From contig CM050648.1 in the NCBI GenBank assembly GCA_027574665.1, forward strand, positions 136,276,175 to 136,340,174: 64,000 bases of DNA, written 5' to 3'. This stretch comes from Rhynochetos jubatus. Taxonomy: Eukaryota > Chordata > Aves > Eurypygiformes > Rhynochetidae. The notes beneath the pieces are model-generated. The model was not told where the DNA came from. It did no database searches and saw only the letters and a program-made list of their open reading frames with translations. Each line of letters opens with the position of its first letter. Position 1 is the stretch's first letter. Shown here piece after piece: positions 25,501-36,335 of the stretch. Made by a program: the position numbers and the translations under genes.

Positions 25501-27678
25501 CGTTCATTGTATCGCAAGCTATGTGCGAACAGCAGCTTGCAGTTGCCCTCTCCTCACAGGTTTGGGGTGAAATGCATAAAGAGGACATCCCTCCTGGTGA
25601 AAAACAATGGATGTGGGATTGTGGGTTTTCCTAGCGAGGCAGCAGATCCCGGAAAACAATGTGTTTTCCTCACTTTTTACAACAGGAGAGGCAAACCTCT
25701 TCTTGTGTATGCGCATAGAAATATATAAGAAACATTCCATTCCTAATGCACGGGTTCTTTGCAGCAGCACTGGCAAGATGGTAATGTGAACCGCATTGCT
25801 GACTTGCTCCTTAGCTTACCGAAAACTTGCACAGAGGCCTTGGGAACATCGTTCCCAATAGAGCCATCTGCCTTAACAAGTTAGGTCCACCGACCTTGCA
25901 CGTGTTAGTTCTGTGTTAGCAGAGCATTTCCTTGGGCTTATGTTGCAAGAAACACTTCAGCAGCAGCGATTCATGACAGCAGTACATTCACCCTCTTTGT
26001 AGAAGGAGGAAACGTAACTGTTTGCAAATTCAGTCAAACCAGCTGGCTGCACACTTCTCTTTGTAAAGCTTTGAGTAGAAGAAGAAGAGAGCTCTGAGTC
26101 ACGTCGTTCAGCTATAGCAAGACAATAAGTTGGGAGTAGCTTTGGTGTGAACTTCAGCAATGTGCTGTCTCTAAATGGAAAGCTGTAACTTAGGGAAAAG
26201 CAACGGTGCAATCCATACACACACACACAAAGTAATCCAGGAACCGTAAATGACAAGGGACAGAAAGAGGGAGACCAAGATTTGAAAGAGAAGCGCAACG
26301 TGGTGTAAAGCGTGAAGGCTTACGCAAACGTTCAACGGCAAAGACTGCAAAATGCACTTACAAAGAAACAAACCCGTCCACAGCTTCCTTTAGCTTGGCA
26401 AGGCTCTATCTTTTTTAATTCCATAATTTCCGATCAGCGTGCCTCATTTCTCTCTGAACACATCCATCCGTTCTCTGAAAACGCGCAGTGGTTGCAGAGA
26501 ATGAAACCTGTTACACTCAGCTAAAATCGTGAGGAAATATCTTTAAGGCTTTTAAATATATTTAAGCGGTTTTTTTTTCCCTAAGGAAACTTAAGTTTGC
26601 TGCCTGTGATTTTCTTGCCAAACTTCAAAGCCCACCTGATTCAAACTGAAATGGAAAACCTGGCATTTTTAAAGCTTCTGGCCCCAGCGTGCTTTGCAAG
26701 AGAACGGCCTCACGCGGGATTTTTCGGTTAACAGTTTTCTGACCGAAGTAGAACAGTTTCTGCAAGTTAGCAGGCAAAGCATAAGGGTTGTCATGGAACG
26801 TGATGGTGATGGCAGCAGCTGCACTTGGCATGTGGAGGAGGAGGAGGAAAGAAGCAAAGCAAATGTTACCACTCCCGGTTGCATATCAGAGACAGCAGTG
26901 TGGGCGGAGAATGAAGAAGAACGGCTGCTGTTGCTAGGGCACAAGGATAGAGGAGAAATACTCGTGGTGGTTATTTTTCATTTTATCTTGAAGACCAGTG
27001 ACAAATATTTTGAGTTATAATCTCATCATCATTGAAAACCTTAAAGGACTTTAATCTGGGTTTTCCTGAACTTTTCCTTCATCAGAATCCAACTTCAAAA
27101 TATTCCAGGACATAAGGTCCTGGCACGAGGGTCCTAACCACACTATATTATAAATCAAAGTAGTAAATCAGAGGGAGTGCCTTCTCTAATCTCCTCTGGT
27201 TTTGCAGAATAGTACATCACACAAAAGAGGGAAAAATTTTACCATCAGGTGCACTCACAAGATTGAGGATGCTTAGCGATGCTCATGACCGAAAAGAGCC
27301 GCACTCTGCTCAGATAAAGCAGAGAAAACACACTTTTATCAAACTCAGATATGAAGCCAATGGAAAAAAAAAACCCCAAACCAACAAAACAATCAACTGT
27401 TCAAAAATGTTACTTTACTTGCAAATAGTATTTGTGGGCACTATGTTCTCTCCAACATCCCACTGCTTTCTTACTAACCCGCCGTGGGGTGAAGAGCGTG
27501 CCAGACGAGACAGGATTACCGTCTCGTGAACCCTGCAGACTGATCACAGAAGCAGTTTCCGCAACGCCGTGGAAACAAAGTTCACATTAACCACACCACG
27601 TGCTCCTTATTTCAGTTATCTACCCTTGACTGTCTTGATTAATAACAAACAAGACCCTCCCCTGAACACCGTGATTGT
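19500..27678. other. Intergenic / degenerate 3' part of MOK interval
   Basis: About 8 kb with no secure gene. The first 5 kb is CpG-rich and carries several open frames of 60-180 codons on both strands that I could not relate to any family. The MOK C-terminal exons are expected here on the minus strand, but only weak, unsupported candidates were seen. A (CA)n run lies near 26,218. Confidence 0.5.
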
Positions 27679-27851
27679 GATTCCACGGACAACACAGCCA
27701 GCCCTGCACATACCGATCCCGTGACCCCAGCAGCCGTGTGTAAGCCAGCATTGCGGTGCTCGGTACCAGCGTGTGGACGTATGTTCTGTATGTGGCTGCT
27801 TAGTAGGTACTCCTACAAGGTCCAAAAATCTCCTAACGTCAGTGTATTCTG
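27679..27851 (-). pseudogene. MOK: MOK pseudogene exon: activation segment
   Basis: Starts after the acceptor TTTTGCAG at 27,852. It reads QNTLTLGDF, then an extra T in a T5 run (27,824-27,828) breaks the frame at DFG. The frame resumes as GPCRSTY, loses 2 nt near 27,802 and resumes as KQPHTEHTSTRWYRAPQC. The following residues keep a Cys-Val context but lose the DLWSAGC core (Asp is replaced by Gly). The 3' limit is not clear. Confidence 0.85.
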
Positions 27852-28138
27852 CTGCAAAAGTAAAGTATTTTGACAAATTAGAAACACTGAAATATTCAAG
27901 CAAAGATTTTCCTTAGGTGTGTGAAGTGGCCATCATAGAAGCAATCACGGGTTCCTTTAAGAACAAACTTTCAGAAACCCCAGGGGTAGTGTTAGAGCAG
28001 TAAAACTGCATTTAAATAGCGAGTAGCTCCAGGCTTGAAGAGATCTGTGTCCTGTAACATGTACATCAGAGCGAAGAGTTAATTGAACAGCGTGTGGACT
28101 GTTACTGAAGGGAAGAAAGCTAAACAGGACATCTGGAT

Positions 28139-29250
28139 TGAGGTATTTTCTGCTGGGACCTCCCCGGTCAGCCATGCCCGTTGAAGAACGATGGAAAGTG
28201 GCTTGGTGAGCACCTCCGCCAGCTCTCTCACAGCTCTCGGGTGGATTCCATCCGGTCCCATAGACTTGTGCATGTCTGTGTGGTGCAGCAGGTCACCGAC
28301 TATCTCTTCCTGAATAGCGGGGGGGATCATTTTGCTCCCGGTCTCTATCTTCTAGCTCGGGGGGCTGGATTCTCAGCGTACAACTGGGCCTGTTACTAAA
28401 GACGGAGGCAAAGGCGGCATTAAGCACCTCAGCCTTTTCCTCATCCTTTGTCACCCTGTTTCCTCCTGCATCCAGCAGAGGATGGAGGCTCTCCCTGGCC
28501 CTTCTTCTGCTGCTCAGGTATCTAGAACGATTTCTTGTTATCCTTTACAGCAGAAGCCAGCTGGGCTTTGGACTTTCTAATTTTCTCCCTGCATAGCCTC
28601 ACAGTATCTCTGTAGTCGTCATGTGTGGCCTGCCCCTTCTTCCAAAGGCCACAGGCTCTCCTTTTTCCCCTGAGCTGCAGCCAAAACTCCCAGTTCAGCC
28701 AGGCCGGTCTTTGCTGCCGGCTTGACTTACAACACAGGGCGATGGCCAGCTCCTGTGCCTTTAAGAGTCCCTTCTTAAACACCATCCAGCCTTCCTGGAC
28801 TCCTTTGCCCTTCAGGACCGCCTCCCAAGGGACTCTGTCAAGCGGTCTCCTAAACAAGCCAAAGTCTGCCCTTTGGAAGTCCACGGTGGGAGTTCTGCTG
28901 CCTCCCTCCTTCTCTAAGAATAGAGAGCTCAATCATTTCGTGATCGCTGTGCCCTAGCCGGCCTCCAGCCGTCACATCGCCCACCGGTCCTTCCCTGCTC
29001 ACAGAGAGCAGATCCAGCGCGGCACCTTCCCTGGTAGGTTCGCTCACCCGCCGAGTAAGGAAGTTATCACCCCAGGCACCGCCGGGACTGTTCCCTCTCC
29101 GCTGTGTTCTATTTCCAGCGGACATCCGGAAAGTTGAAGGCCCCCACAAGAACAAGGGCACGCCATCCGAGACTTCTGCCAGCTGCTTACAGAATGTCTC
29201 ATCTACATCTCTAACAAAAGGAGTAACCCTGTTCCTGACCTAGGTAAGAA
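28139..29250 (-). mobile_element. CR1 LINE fragment (endonuclease end to start of RT)
   Basis: On the minus strand, broken frames match CR1 ORF2: PTREGAALDLLSVSREG and GRLGHSDHEMIELSILREG (end of the endonuclease domain), then a basic linker, then HKSMGPDGIHPRAVRELAEV and WLTGEVP at the start of the reverse transcriptase region. Both the 5' part and the 3' half are missing. Loss of the 3' end is unusual because CR1 copies are normally cut at the 5' end. A junction motif is shared with the next CR1 fragment. Confidence 0.85.
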
Positions 29251-32200
29251 CCTGAGGTTCAAATGCAGTTCTTTGCTGATCACTGAAGCAGACATGGGTA
29301 TTTGCTGTCACCTTTCTGCCTCTGAGGTAGAAAGAAAGGCCTGCAGAACTGAACCCTATCGCTGGTTTCTAGGTTAACGCAGAAAGGAAAATACAGATTG
29401 CTGTAGGGGATGCAGGACAGGTGTTTAGACTGGAGCACGTGCAGGCTGTAATGTGTCTGATTCGTTTTGGCCAACAAACTTGCTTCTTCGTTCCCCCAGG
29501 TCAGGAACAGGCTACTAGGAGGAACTGTCTGTATATTCTTTTAAAACTCATGAAGAAGCATTACCTTCTCAGACGAAAGAGAAAAATACTGATATACCTC
29601 ACTTTCAATTAAATATTCTCACATAAAATTAATTACCTTTATTAATGGGTTCTGGTTTCACACCTCTGTGAAAGATCCCATTTCCGTACCGATACAGTCA
29701 CATCAGAGAGAAGAGTTCAGTAAAAAGGTAAATGTTATCAGTGCTTCCACGTATTTGCAAAACAGAAAAACCACTTGAGGAAACCAATGCTTCTTCAAAC
29801 TTACCAACTGCACACTAAAAAAGCTGGGGTTTGCCACTGTGGTAAGACAACAGCCAAGGTATGGGAACGGGGAAGGGGCGAGTCCACGAAGGGGAGGCCA
29901 AGCTTTCTGCTTTTCCTCTCCCCGGGGTTACCAAAGGATTGCAAGGGCCACCCCCTCCCAGGAGGGCTCCCCGCAGCAGGTACAGGGCTCCCGCGGGCTG
30001 CCTGCTCGCTGCCTGCCAGGGCTCTGCTACAGGCAAAGCTGCGTCTGGGCAACGGCCCTTTTCCTGCCGGCAGCGGTCTGCGGCCCCAGACAACTGTATG
30101 CCGCTGCCTGGAGGTGACCCTGCCATCAGCGTAGGGTACGTTTACTGAAAAGCTGTTGCTGAACCAGGTCTCCTACCTGTGCGTGTAACCGAGAGATCTG
30201 CCCAACTGGTACGTGTAGTTCTCAGGTAATGGCTTTCTCCTTCCTAGAACAACAAGTTGTACAAGCCCTTTTTAGCGAACGACAGAATGCCAAAAAAAAA
30301 AACCGCTCTTCAGCTCCCGGTAGTGCACCGATAGTACCTTTTTCAGTTATACTATTTCTGCATTTATAGCTATCTTTGTAATCCATTTTCCACTCAACAT
30401 CAGACACAATTCAGATTTCAGCGTGCACCAGAATAGCTCAGCTAACAACTGCCAGTTCAATAGCCTGTAACCTGCCTTTTACTGCGTGTTTTTCTGGCAG
30501 TATCTTGTTTCCCCAGGCTCTAACAGAACTGCACTATTTCACTTCTAAACATCTAATTTCCTCTCTAAACAAAGCAACTGTCCTTAAGGTTCAAGATTCA
30601 TATCAATCACCTCAAATGCCTGTGATTCACATTTGACTTGCAAACTGAAGGTTAACCTACGCAGCTCAGCCGGCTGATGCCGCTGCGCAGTAATGACAGT
30701 TATAAAATTTATCTATTTTTCAGAGCCATTCAGCAACTACTCAGCTTTTTTCTTTTATAGGCTCCAAAGGCCTTTTAATCTTGCTGTAATGCCTTTATGT
30801 AACACTGCACTGTCATCAGGGGAGGCAGAAATGATCACATTTTTGAAAAACAAAGCAGGTACTGATCTGCCTGATGATTGTAGGATGAGTAATTGGCTGG
30901 GGAGGAGGAGGGAGATTATCAGGACACTAACTCATTGAGGCAGCAAGTCCTAGCAGCCAGCGGGACTTGTGTTCCAACTGATTACAGTACTCCTCCAGTC
31001 AGCCACATAATCCACTGAGCAGGATTAGGTAACAAAGCGCTTGAAACGGAGTACCATTTACATGGGGAATTGTAGTATTACTGCCCCAGTAGAGATAAAT
31101 GGGGGTTTCAACACCAGGATTTTCGTCATTTACAGCAGAAGAGATTTTATAAAACGCAGCTGTTCAGCTCGGATTATTATTAGCATTTAAAAAATCAGGC
31201 CCTCACAAAAAGAAGTCACGCACAATTGTTTTTTCGTTACAGGTCAGTAGTAAAGTCGGGAGCAGAGGCTCTTTTACTTCCAGATTTATCATTAGAGAAA
31301 CCTTAGCTGGAAGTAACGCTGAAGCGAATCACAAGGCAGCGGCACTGGCGGCTACAACTGTTTTCCCTTCAGGCATCTCCCCCACCTCCCGCTGAGCCAT
31401 ATTTTTTCCATCGCTTTAGATGCCCGAACTGTTCTTGATTAAACAAAAGGCAAGACTGTCTTGCAGGTATTAAATGACTTGTGACAGCACTATCAGTAAA
31501 TAGCAAGAGTATTACGACTTTGTGTAACGCGAAACAGCCTTGCCTCGATTGAAATAACACGAATCTGTTTGTTAACTTCCCACGTTCGCAGCGTTACAGC
31601 GAACTGTTCTCCTAATTGCAGGAGTGCCTCCATACACCTTCTTAAATGAGAAATTCATTTTCAGTCATCCCTGCTTCAAGTTTTTCTTCATTACAAATTT
31701 TTGTACAAACCATGCTTGCCTCTAAATTTTTCTAACTTTAACTTAAGATGGCCTGCATCCGTATTACAAAATAGTCAGAAAACGACAAGCATTCCCCTTA
31801 CTAAACACTGCAGAAACTTACCAGCTCCTACAAATACTCCGAAATGTAACTACTTTTGTACACACTGAAAACTGTTCTGTGACACAGCATCGCTAATGAG
31901 CACCATTCAATTGTTCTACAAATCAGCGACGCACTCCTTCAAATCACAACGCTGAAAGGTCAAGAGGAGCTCCTCCTACTTGGTATCTCGATACCCTCAG
32001 TCAGTCAGCGTTCTGGCTCAGCACTAGGATTAATTCTCCAGTTTAATTACGTACTTGGATTTTTTGCCATCTTTATTGTTGGAAACGACGGCCACGTGTT
32101 ACATTTCTTGACTCTGCAATAAGCCACAAGTAGAGCGAGTTGTCTGGGGGAGGAAACAAATAAAAACCTATTTCTGCCCCACAGGAAATTGCGGTGTTGA

Positions 32201-32672
32201 CATGTCTACCCTGAAACCCCAAAATTAGTTTCTGAAAAAGGCAAAACACTTGACACAAGTGAAATACTTTAATATTTCAAAATATCAACATACTTTAAAA
32301 AAATTTATTATAATCTCCATAGGAATTGGTTGTTCATTTTCCCATTTTATTCTGTGATTCGACAACCTCCACCCCACGTGCCACCACCTCGTACAAGGTG
32401 AAAAAAAAAAGACATTGTGTCATGGGAAGCACAGTCCAGATGCAAAATCCAGACCAATTAGTAGAACTGTTGATTCACATTAGTCCCAGATTAAAGTTTC
32501 AATAGCCCCTAACTGCAGCATTTCAGATTGCAATTGAACACAGATTTCATTTGCCATGCCATTAAAAAAGGAGATTTTTTAAAACTAAGCGTCAGGAAAA
32601 CAACCTTCTTATAGGAAGAATTTGATAAAAACTGTATTTTAAAATAACAAAATCATAGCAGAACAGATGGAG
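29251..32672. other. Non-coding interval within the MOK pseudogene
   Basis: Unique sequence between two CR1 fragments. Open frames on both strands (up to 119 codons near 29,775-30,148, GC-rich) overlap each other in several frames and look like chance. No exon of MOK could be secured here, although the catalytic-loop exon should lie in or near this interval. Confidence 0.5.
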
Positions 32673-32684
32673 ATCCAGATGTCC

Positions 32685-33680
32685 AGACATCTGTGACAAG
32701 TGGTGTCGCTCAGGAGTCCATACTGGGACCAGTACAGTTTAACATCCTCACCAGTGAGATAGACAGTGGAATTGAGTGCACCCTCAGCAAGTTTGCAGGT
32801 GACACCAAGCTGGGTGGTGCGGTTGACACGCCTGAGGGACGGGATGCCATCCAGAGGGACCTGGACAAGCTTGAGAAGTGGGCCCGTATGAACCTCATGA
32901 GGTTCAACAAGGCCAAGTGGGAGGTCCTGCACATGGGTTGGGGCAACCCCTGGTATCAATACAAGCTGGGGCCGAAGGGAGTGGGAGCAGCCCTGCCGAG
33001 AAGGACTTGGGGGTGCTGGTGGATGAAAAGCTGGACACGAGCCAGCAGTGTGTGCTGGCAGCCCAGAAAGCCAACCGTATCCTGGGCTGTATCAGGAGAA
33101 GTGTGGCCAGCAGGGCGAGGGAGGGGATTCTGCCCCTCTGCTCTTCTCTCATGAGGCCCCATCTGGAGTGCTACATCCAGCTCTGGAGCCCTCAGTACAA
33201 GAAAGACATGGACCTGCTGGAGTGGGTCCAGGGGAGGCCACAAAGATGCTCGGGGCTGGAGCAGCTCTGCTATGGGGACAGGCTGAGAGAGTTGGGCTTG
33301 TTCAGCCTGGAGAAGAGAAGGCTCCGGGGAGATCTTATTGTGGCCTTTCAGTACTTCAAAGGGGACTGTAAGAACGATGGGAGCAAACTTTTTAAAAGGC
33401 CTGTAGCGACAGGACAAGGCGTAATGGTTTTAAGCTAAAAGGGAGGAGGTTTAGACTAGATATTAGGAAGAAGGTTTTTTTACAATGAGAGTGGTGGAAC
33501 ACTGGCACAGGTCGCCCAGGGAGGTGGTAGAAGCCCCATCCTTGGAACCATTTAAGGTCAGGCTGGACAGGGCTCTGAGCAACCTGATTAGTTGAAGGTG
33601 TCCCTGCCCATGGCAGGGGGGTCGGACTAGATGACCTTTAAAGGTCCCTTCCAACCCAAACCATTCTACGATTCTGTGAA
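32685..33680 (+). mobile_element. CR1 LINE, 5'-truncated, 3' end complete
   Basis: Begins inside the reverse transcriptase domain ([13 protein letters not shown]) and runs through [20 protein letters not shown] and [10 protein letters not shown] to the 3' non-coding end, finishing in the CR1 tail ATTCTACGATTCTGTGAA. The catalytic FADD motif reads FAGD, and frameshifts split the frame after the QYKLG segment. The copy is dead. Confidence 0.9.
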
Positions 33681-34897
33681 CATACTGAAACTATTAGACT
33701 AATTTCCATCTGCATACAGTGCTTAATATAGCAGGCTTTTTCACATGAAAGGAATGAGACAAACACTGAGAAATGTAACCAAATGAAAGCAAATACTCTG
33801 AGCTAAAAAAAAGACAAAGAACAAAACCAAACATGATGATTTTTCATAACTGAAGTACAGTATCTTTCCTGAAAGGAGAAGATGCAGGATTGTTTTTAAT
33901 GCACTGGACTAACTTACTACCCAATACAGACTCCTTCCTATATGCTATTACTCTGACTTCACAAATTTATCCTGGGAAAAGAAAATGTCTTATTAAAACC
34001 AGCAAATATCCCTGTCTGCTTCAGTGATCAGCAAACAACTGTATTTTAACTTCAAATTCTTATCTAGGTCAGAAACAGGGTTACTCCTTTTGTTAGAGTT
34101 CTGAATACTGAGTGTCACGTCAAGTTTGGGACCAAGTCTTGTGTCTGTTCTATTACACTGAGCGGCAGTTGCATGCTCAGTTATTTAAATGAATCTCCCA
34201 ACTGTTAAGACATTACAAAATTTTATTCAGAAAAAACTCTTCTCTTAATATCCAATTATATGTAGGTGCCCCTTCATTTGCTGTATCCAGCTCCTTTGGT
34301 GTCTGTGAGAGACCTGGTTTTAAATCAGCTTTTGTTCTAAATTTTTTTTTTGTAGGAACTCTTCATTAAGCTTTATGGACTCCCATCCCAGCTCCAGAAT
34401 TTTTAAATATAAGAGGTTTCAGGGAACAATGTTAATTTATAGAGAAAATTTGGTAAAAAGGCATTTTATTAGAAATAAAACCTAAAAAACATTATTAATT
34501 GATTCAGTAGTTCTTGAAACAAAAGGGAATCATTTTCTTGTTCCATCATTACAGTCCTGACCTAACAAAGAACCTATTTAAGTTGCCTTTTTTTTTTTTT
34601 TAACCTATAGCAATTATTTTGTGCTTTGCAGTCAAGATTGTTTCCCTGTTTTCATGTCAAGTCTGACTGCAGCAACAGACAGCCATTGACCTGACTCCTC
34701 AGAAGCCTTCGGCCTGCATCCACGCCTGAAACAAGTGGGGGTGGGCTGCACTGGAAAGAAAGGAACAGCAGCACAGCACAAAATTTCCCTGGGAGTTTTG
34801 TAACGTTAGCAGTGAACAACCAAGTGAAAATTAATTAATTCCACTTTGTTATCTATACAAGAACAGTCTGCGTGTTTGTCAAGCATATGCTCCACAC
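33681..34897. other. Intron of the MOK pseudogene
   Basis: AT-rich unique sequence with no open frame of note. It contains, at 34,058-34,098, a 41-nt block that is the near-exact inverse of 29,209-29,250. Confidence 0.6.
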
Positions 34898-34968
34898 CTT
34901 TCATCAGCTCATAAACATTCACGTCCGTAAGTTCACGTATCAGTGAAAGGGAGCCATCTTTTTTATCA
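34898..34968 (-). pseudogene. MOK: MOK pseudogene exon: SLxLIxELxDxNxYEL segment
   Basis: 71 nt, too short for an open-frame scan. The acceptor TTTGTTTCTTCAG precedes T GAT AAA, and the exon ends ATG AAA G before GTGTGG. The phase fits the previous exon exactly (TT joined to T gives Phe). The 23 encoded residues, DKKDGSLSLIRELT...YELMK, match human MOK at about 14 of 23 positions as I remember it. This exon itself has no stop or frameshift. Confidence 0.85.
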
Positions 34969-36251
34969 CTGAAGAAACAAATAGGGAGACTTGAAGTTAG
35001 AAAAGTTGATTTCTAAACAGCGTAGGAAAAAAGTACTTAGTTTAACGAGTATTAAAACAGACGTTTTCCTTTTTAATTGATACTTTCTCATAGTTTTTCA
35101 GCCTAGGGTCTGAGGTATCACAGCTGTAGCTTATACTATCCCGTGCCCATTGCAGAAGTTAACTGATTTACCCCATGAAGTTATTTGAAGGCAGGTTTTC
35201 TGGGCACATCACACTGTTCACTATCAAGAAATTCCCACTAAATTAACTGATTCAATCTAACAGTAAAAGACAGGAAAGCCGTGATGCCTCGATATACGAG
35301 AACACATTCTAATTAAGTCACCAGTAGTGTTCTGTTGCATGGAAAGGAGCATCTGACTGGAACCTGTGTTTTGCTGACAGCAGCAGTTTTAAGTATTATC
35401 ACAATATGATACTACATCTGCCACTTTCCATTTCATCTTCAGGTCTTCAGCTTTTCTTGCAAGAAACTTGCCCCAAAGTACATCCCTCTGGAATGTTCCA
35501 TTAACCCAGACAGCAAAAGGTTGAGGGTACAATCTGCAGTTCAGTTGGCAGGCTGTGAAAGAGCAAGGCGAGCTGGCCGGCCATCTGGATTGCACTTTGC
35601 TAACAACGCGGCAGCTGAAACTGAGAATTCCAGAAAGCTGAGCTGCTGACGCCATTCCTGGCTTTCTGTATTTTTGTAGAAAATGGGCCTGTCAGTACCA
35701 GTATAGTACCAGAACCCTGAGCACAGCAATAAGACAACCTGAAGAGCAAGAAAATTAATATTTTAGAGACGTCAACAAGTTCTGTTCAAGTACGTGCTGA
35801 CACGCCAAAGCAAGAGCCTTGAGGAGCCAGAGTCTACCGGAGCGTATTCCAGCAGACGAGCTCCGAGTGTGCCCTACCCAAACACCGCCTGCAGCAGACA
35901 TAACGTCGTGTAAAGCACTCACTGGATATGGGACACGGGCTGAAATCACCAGCAACTATTACGGATTATGAAGTTTAGCTATGCTTAAAATACATTTAGT
36001 CTGTAATGTCAGTACTGATGTTGAAATATTTTTGGTCTGCTGCAAAAGAGACAGAGAAAGTGACGGCTACATCAGATTTGCTTAACAGAGAAAGCATGAA
36101 GACTTTAGAATTTGACAGATCCGTTGGTTTTTAATTTCTGTTGGAATAAAAAGCTGCATAAGTGCCTACAGATTGCCGTGAGACACAAAAGTTACCGGAT
36201 AGTGTTCAAATAAAGGAATAAGGAAGCAAGAAAGGAATGCACCATACTTAC

Positions 36252-36335
36252 AAAACAACTTCATGTCACATAAGGGTATTAGGGTGCAGCATCCTTAGCG
36301 CTCGTGTTTCTCTCAGATTATTCACTCGTTCCATA
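36252..36335 (-). pseudogene. MOK: MOK pseudogene exon: VNNLRE segment with nonsense codon
   Basis: 84 nt between acceptor ACTTTAG and donor GTAAGTATGG. It reads MERVNNLRETRALRMLHPNT then Leu-Met, stop, then HEVV. The TGA (36,266-36,268) replaces a Leu codon of MOK. Two codons are missing just upstream compared with the human protein. Phases at both ends agree with a functional ancestral exon. Confidence 0.88.

Larger units (their letters stand above)
27679..36335 (-). pseudogene. MOK: MOK kinase, unitary pseudogene (recognisable exons)
   Basis: In other vertebrates MOK is a MAK/ICK-family protein kinase associated with cilia. Here three exons on the minus strand match it in order and splice phase: 36,335-36,252 (VNNLRE segment), 34,968-34,898 (SLxLIxELxDxNxYEL segment) and 27,851 to about 27,679 (LGDF...STRWYRAP segment). 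The first exon has an in-frame TGA and a 6-nt loss. The third has an extra T inside the DFG codons and a 2-nt loss a few codons later. TEY in the activation loop reads TEH and APE reads APQ. The HRD-loop exon was not found in order, and the N- and C-terminal exons are not secure. Splice acceptors and donors of the first two exons are intact. Position between WDR20 and ZNF839, in opposite orientation, is that of MOK in human. The lesions make a full-length kinase impossible from this sequence. Confidence 0.85.

Noticed and set aside
26060-26160. Minus-strand TPKLLPTYCLAIAERR compared with the MOK end-of-kinase segment
   Set aside because: Alignment ambiguous at both DNA and protein level.
26625-26700. 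Minus-strand PGFPFQFESGG, like the MOK FDFPFKKGSG segment
   Set aside because: The order is right and a few residues agree, but there is no clear acceptor and the identity is too short to support an exon.
29280-29477. Minus-strand QTHYSLHVLQSK...SNLYFPF compared with the MOK catalytic-loop exon
   Set aside because: The position is right for the missing exon, but only scattered residues agree and no HRD remnant can be seen.
32639-33438. Several open frames on both strands over 32.6-33.4 kb
   Set aside because: These are pieces of one frameshifted CR1 reverse transcriptase, not separate genes.
35470-35535. Minus-strand VNGTFQRDV, resembling the MOK catalytic loop NGIFHRDV
   Set aside because: It lies between the VNNLRE exon and the SLxLI exon, which is the wrong order for the catalytic loop, and the flanks do not match. 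Probably chance, unless a further rearrangement occurred.
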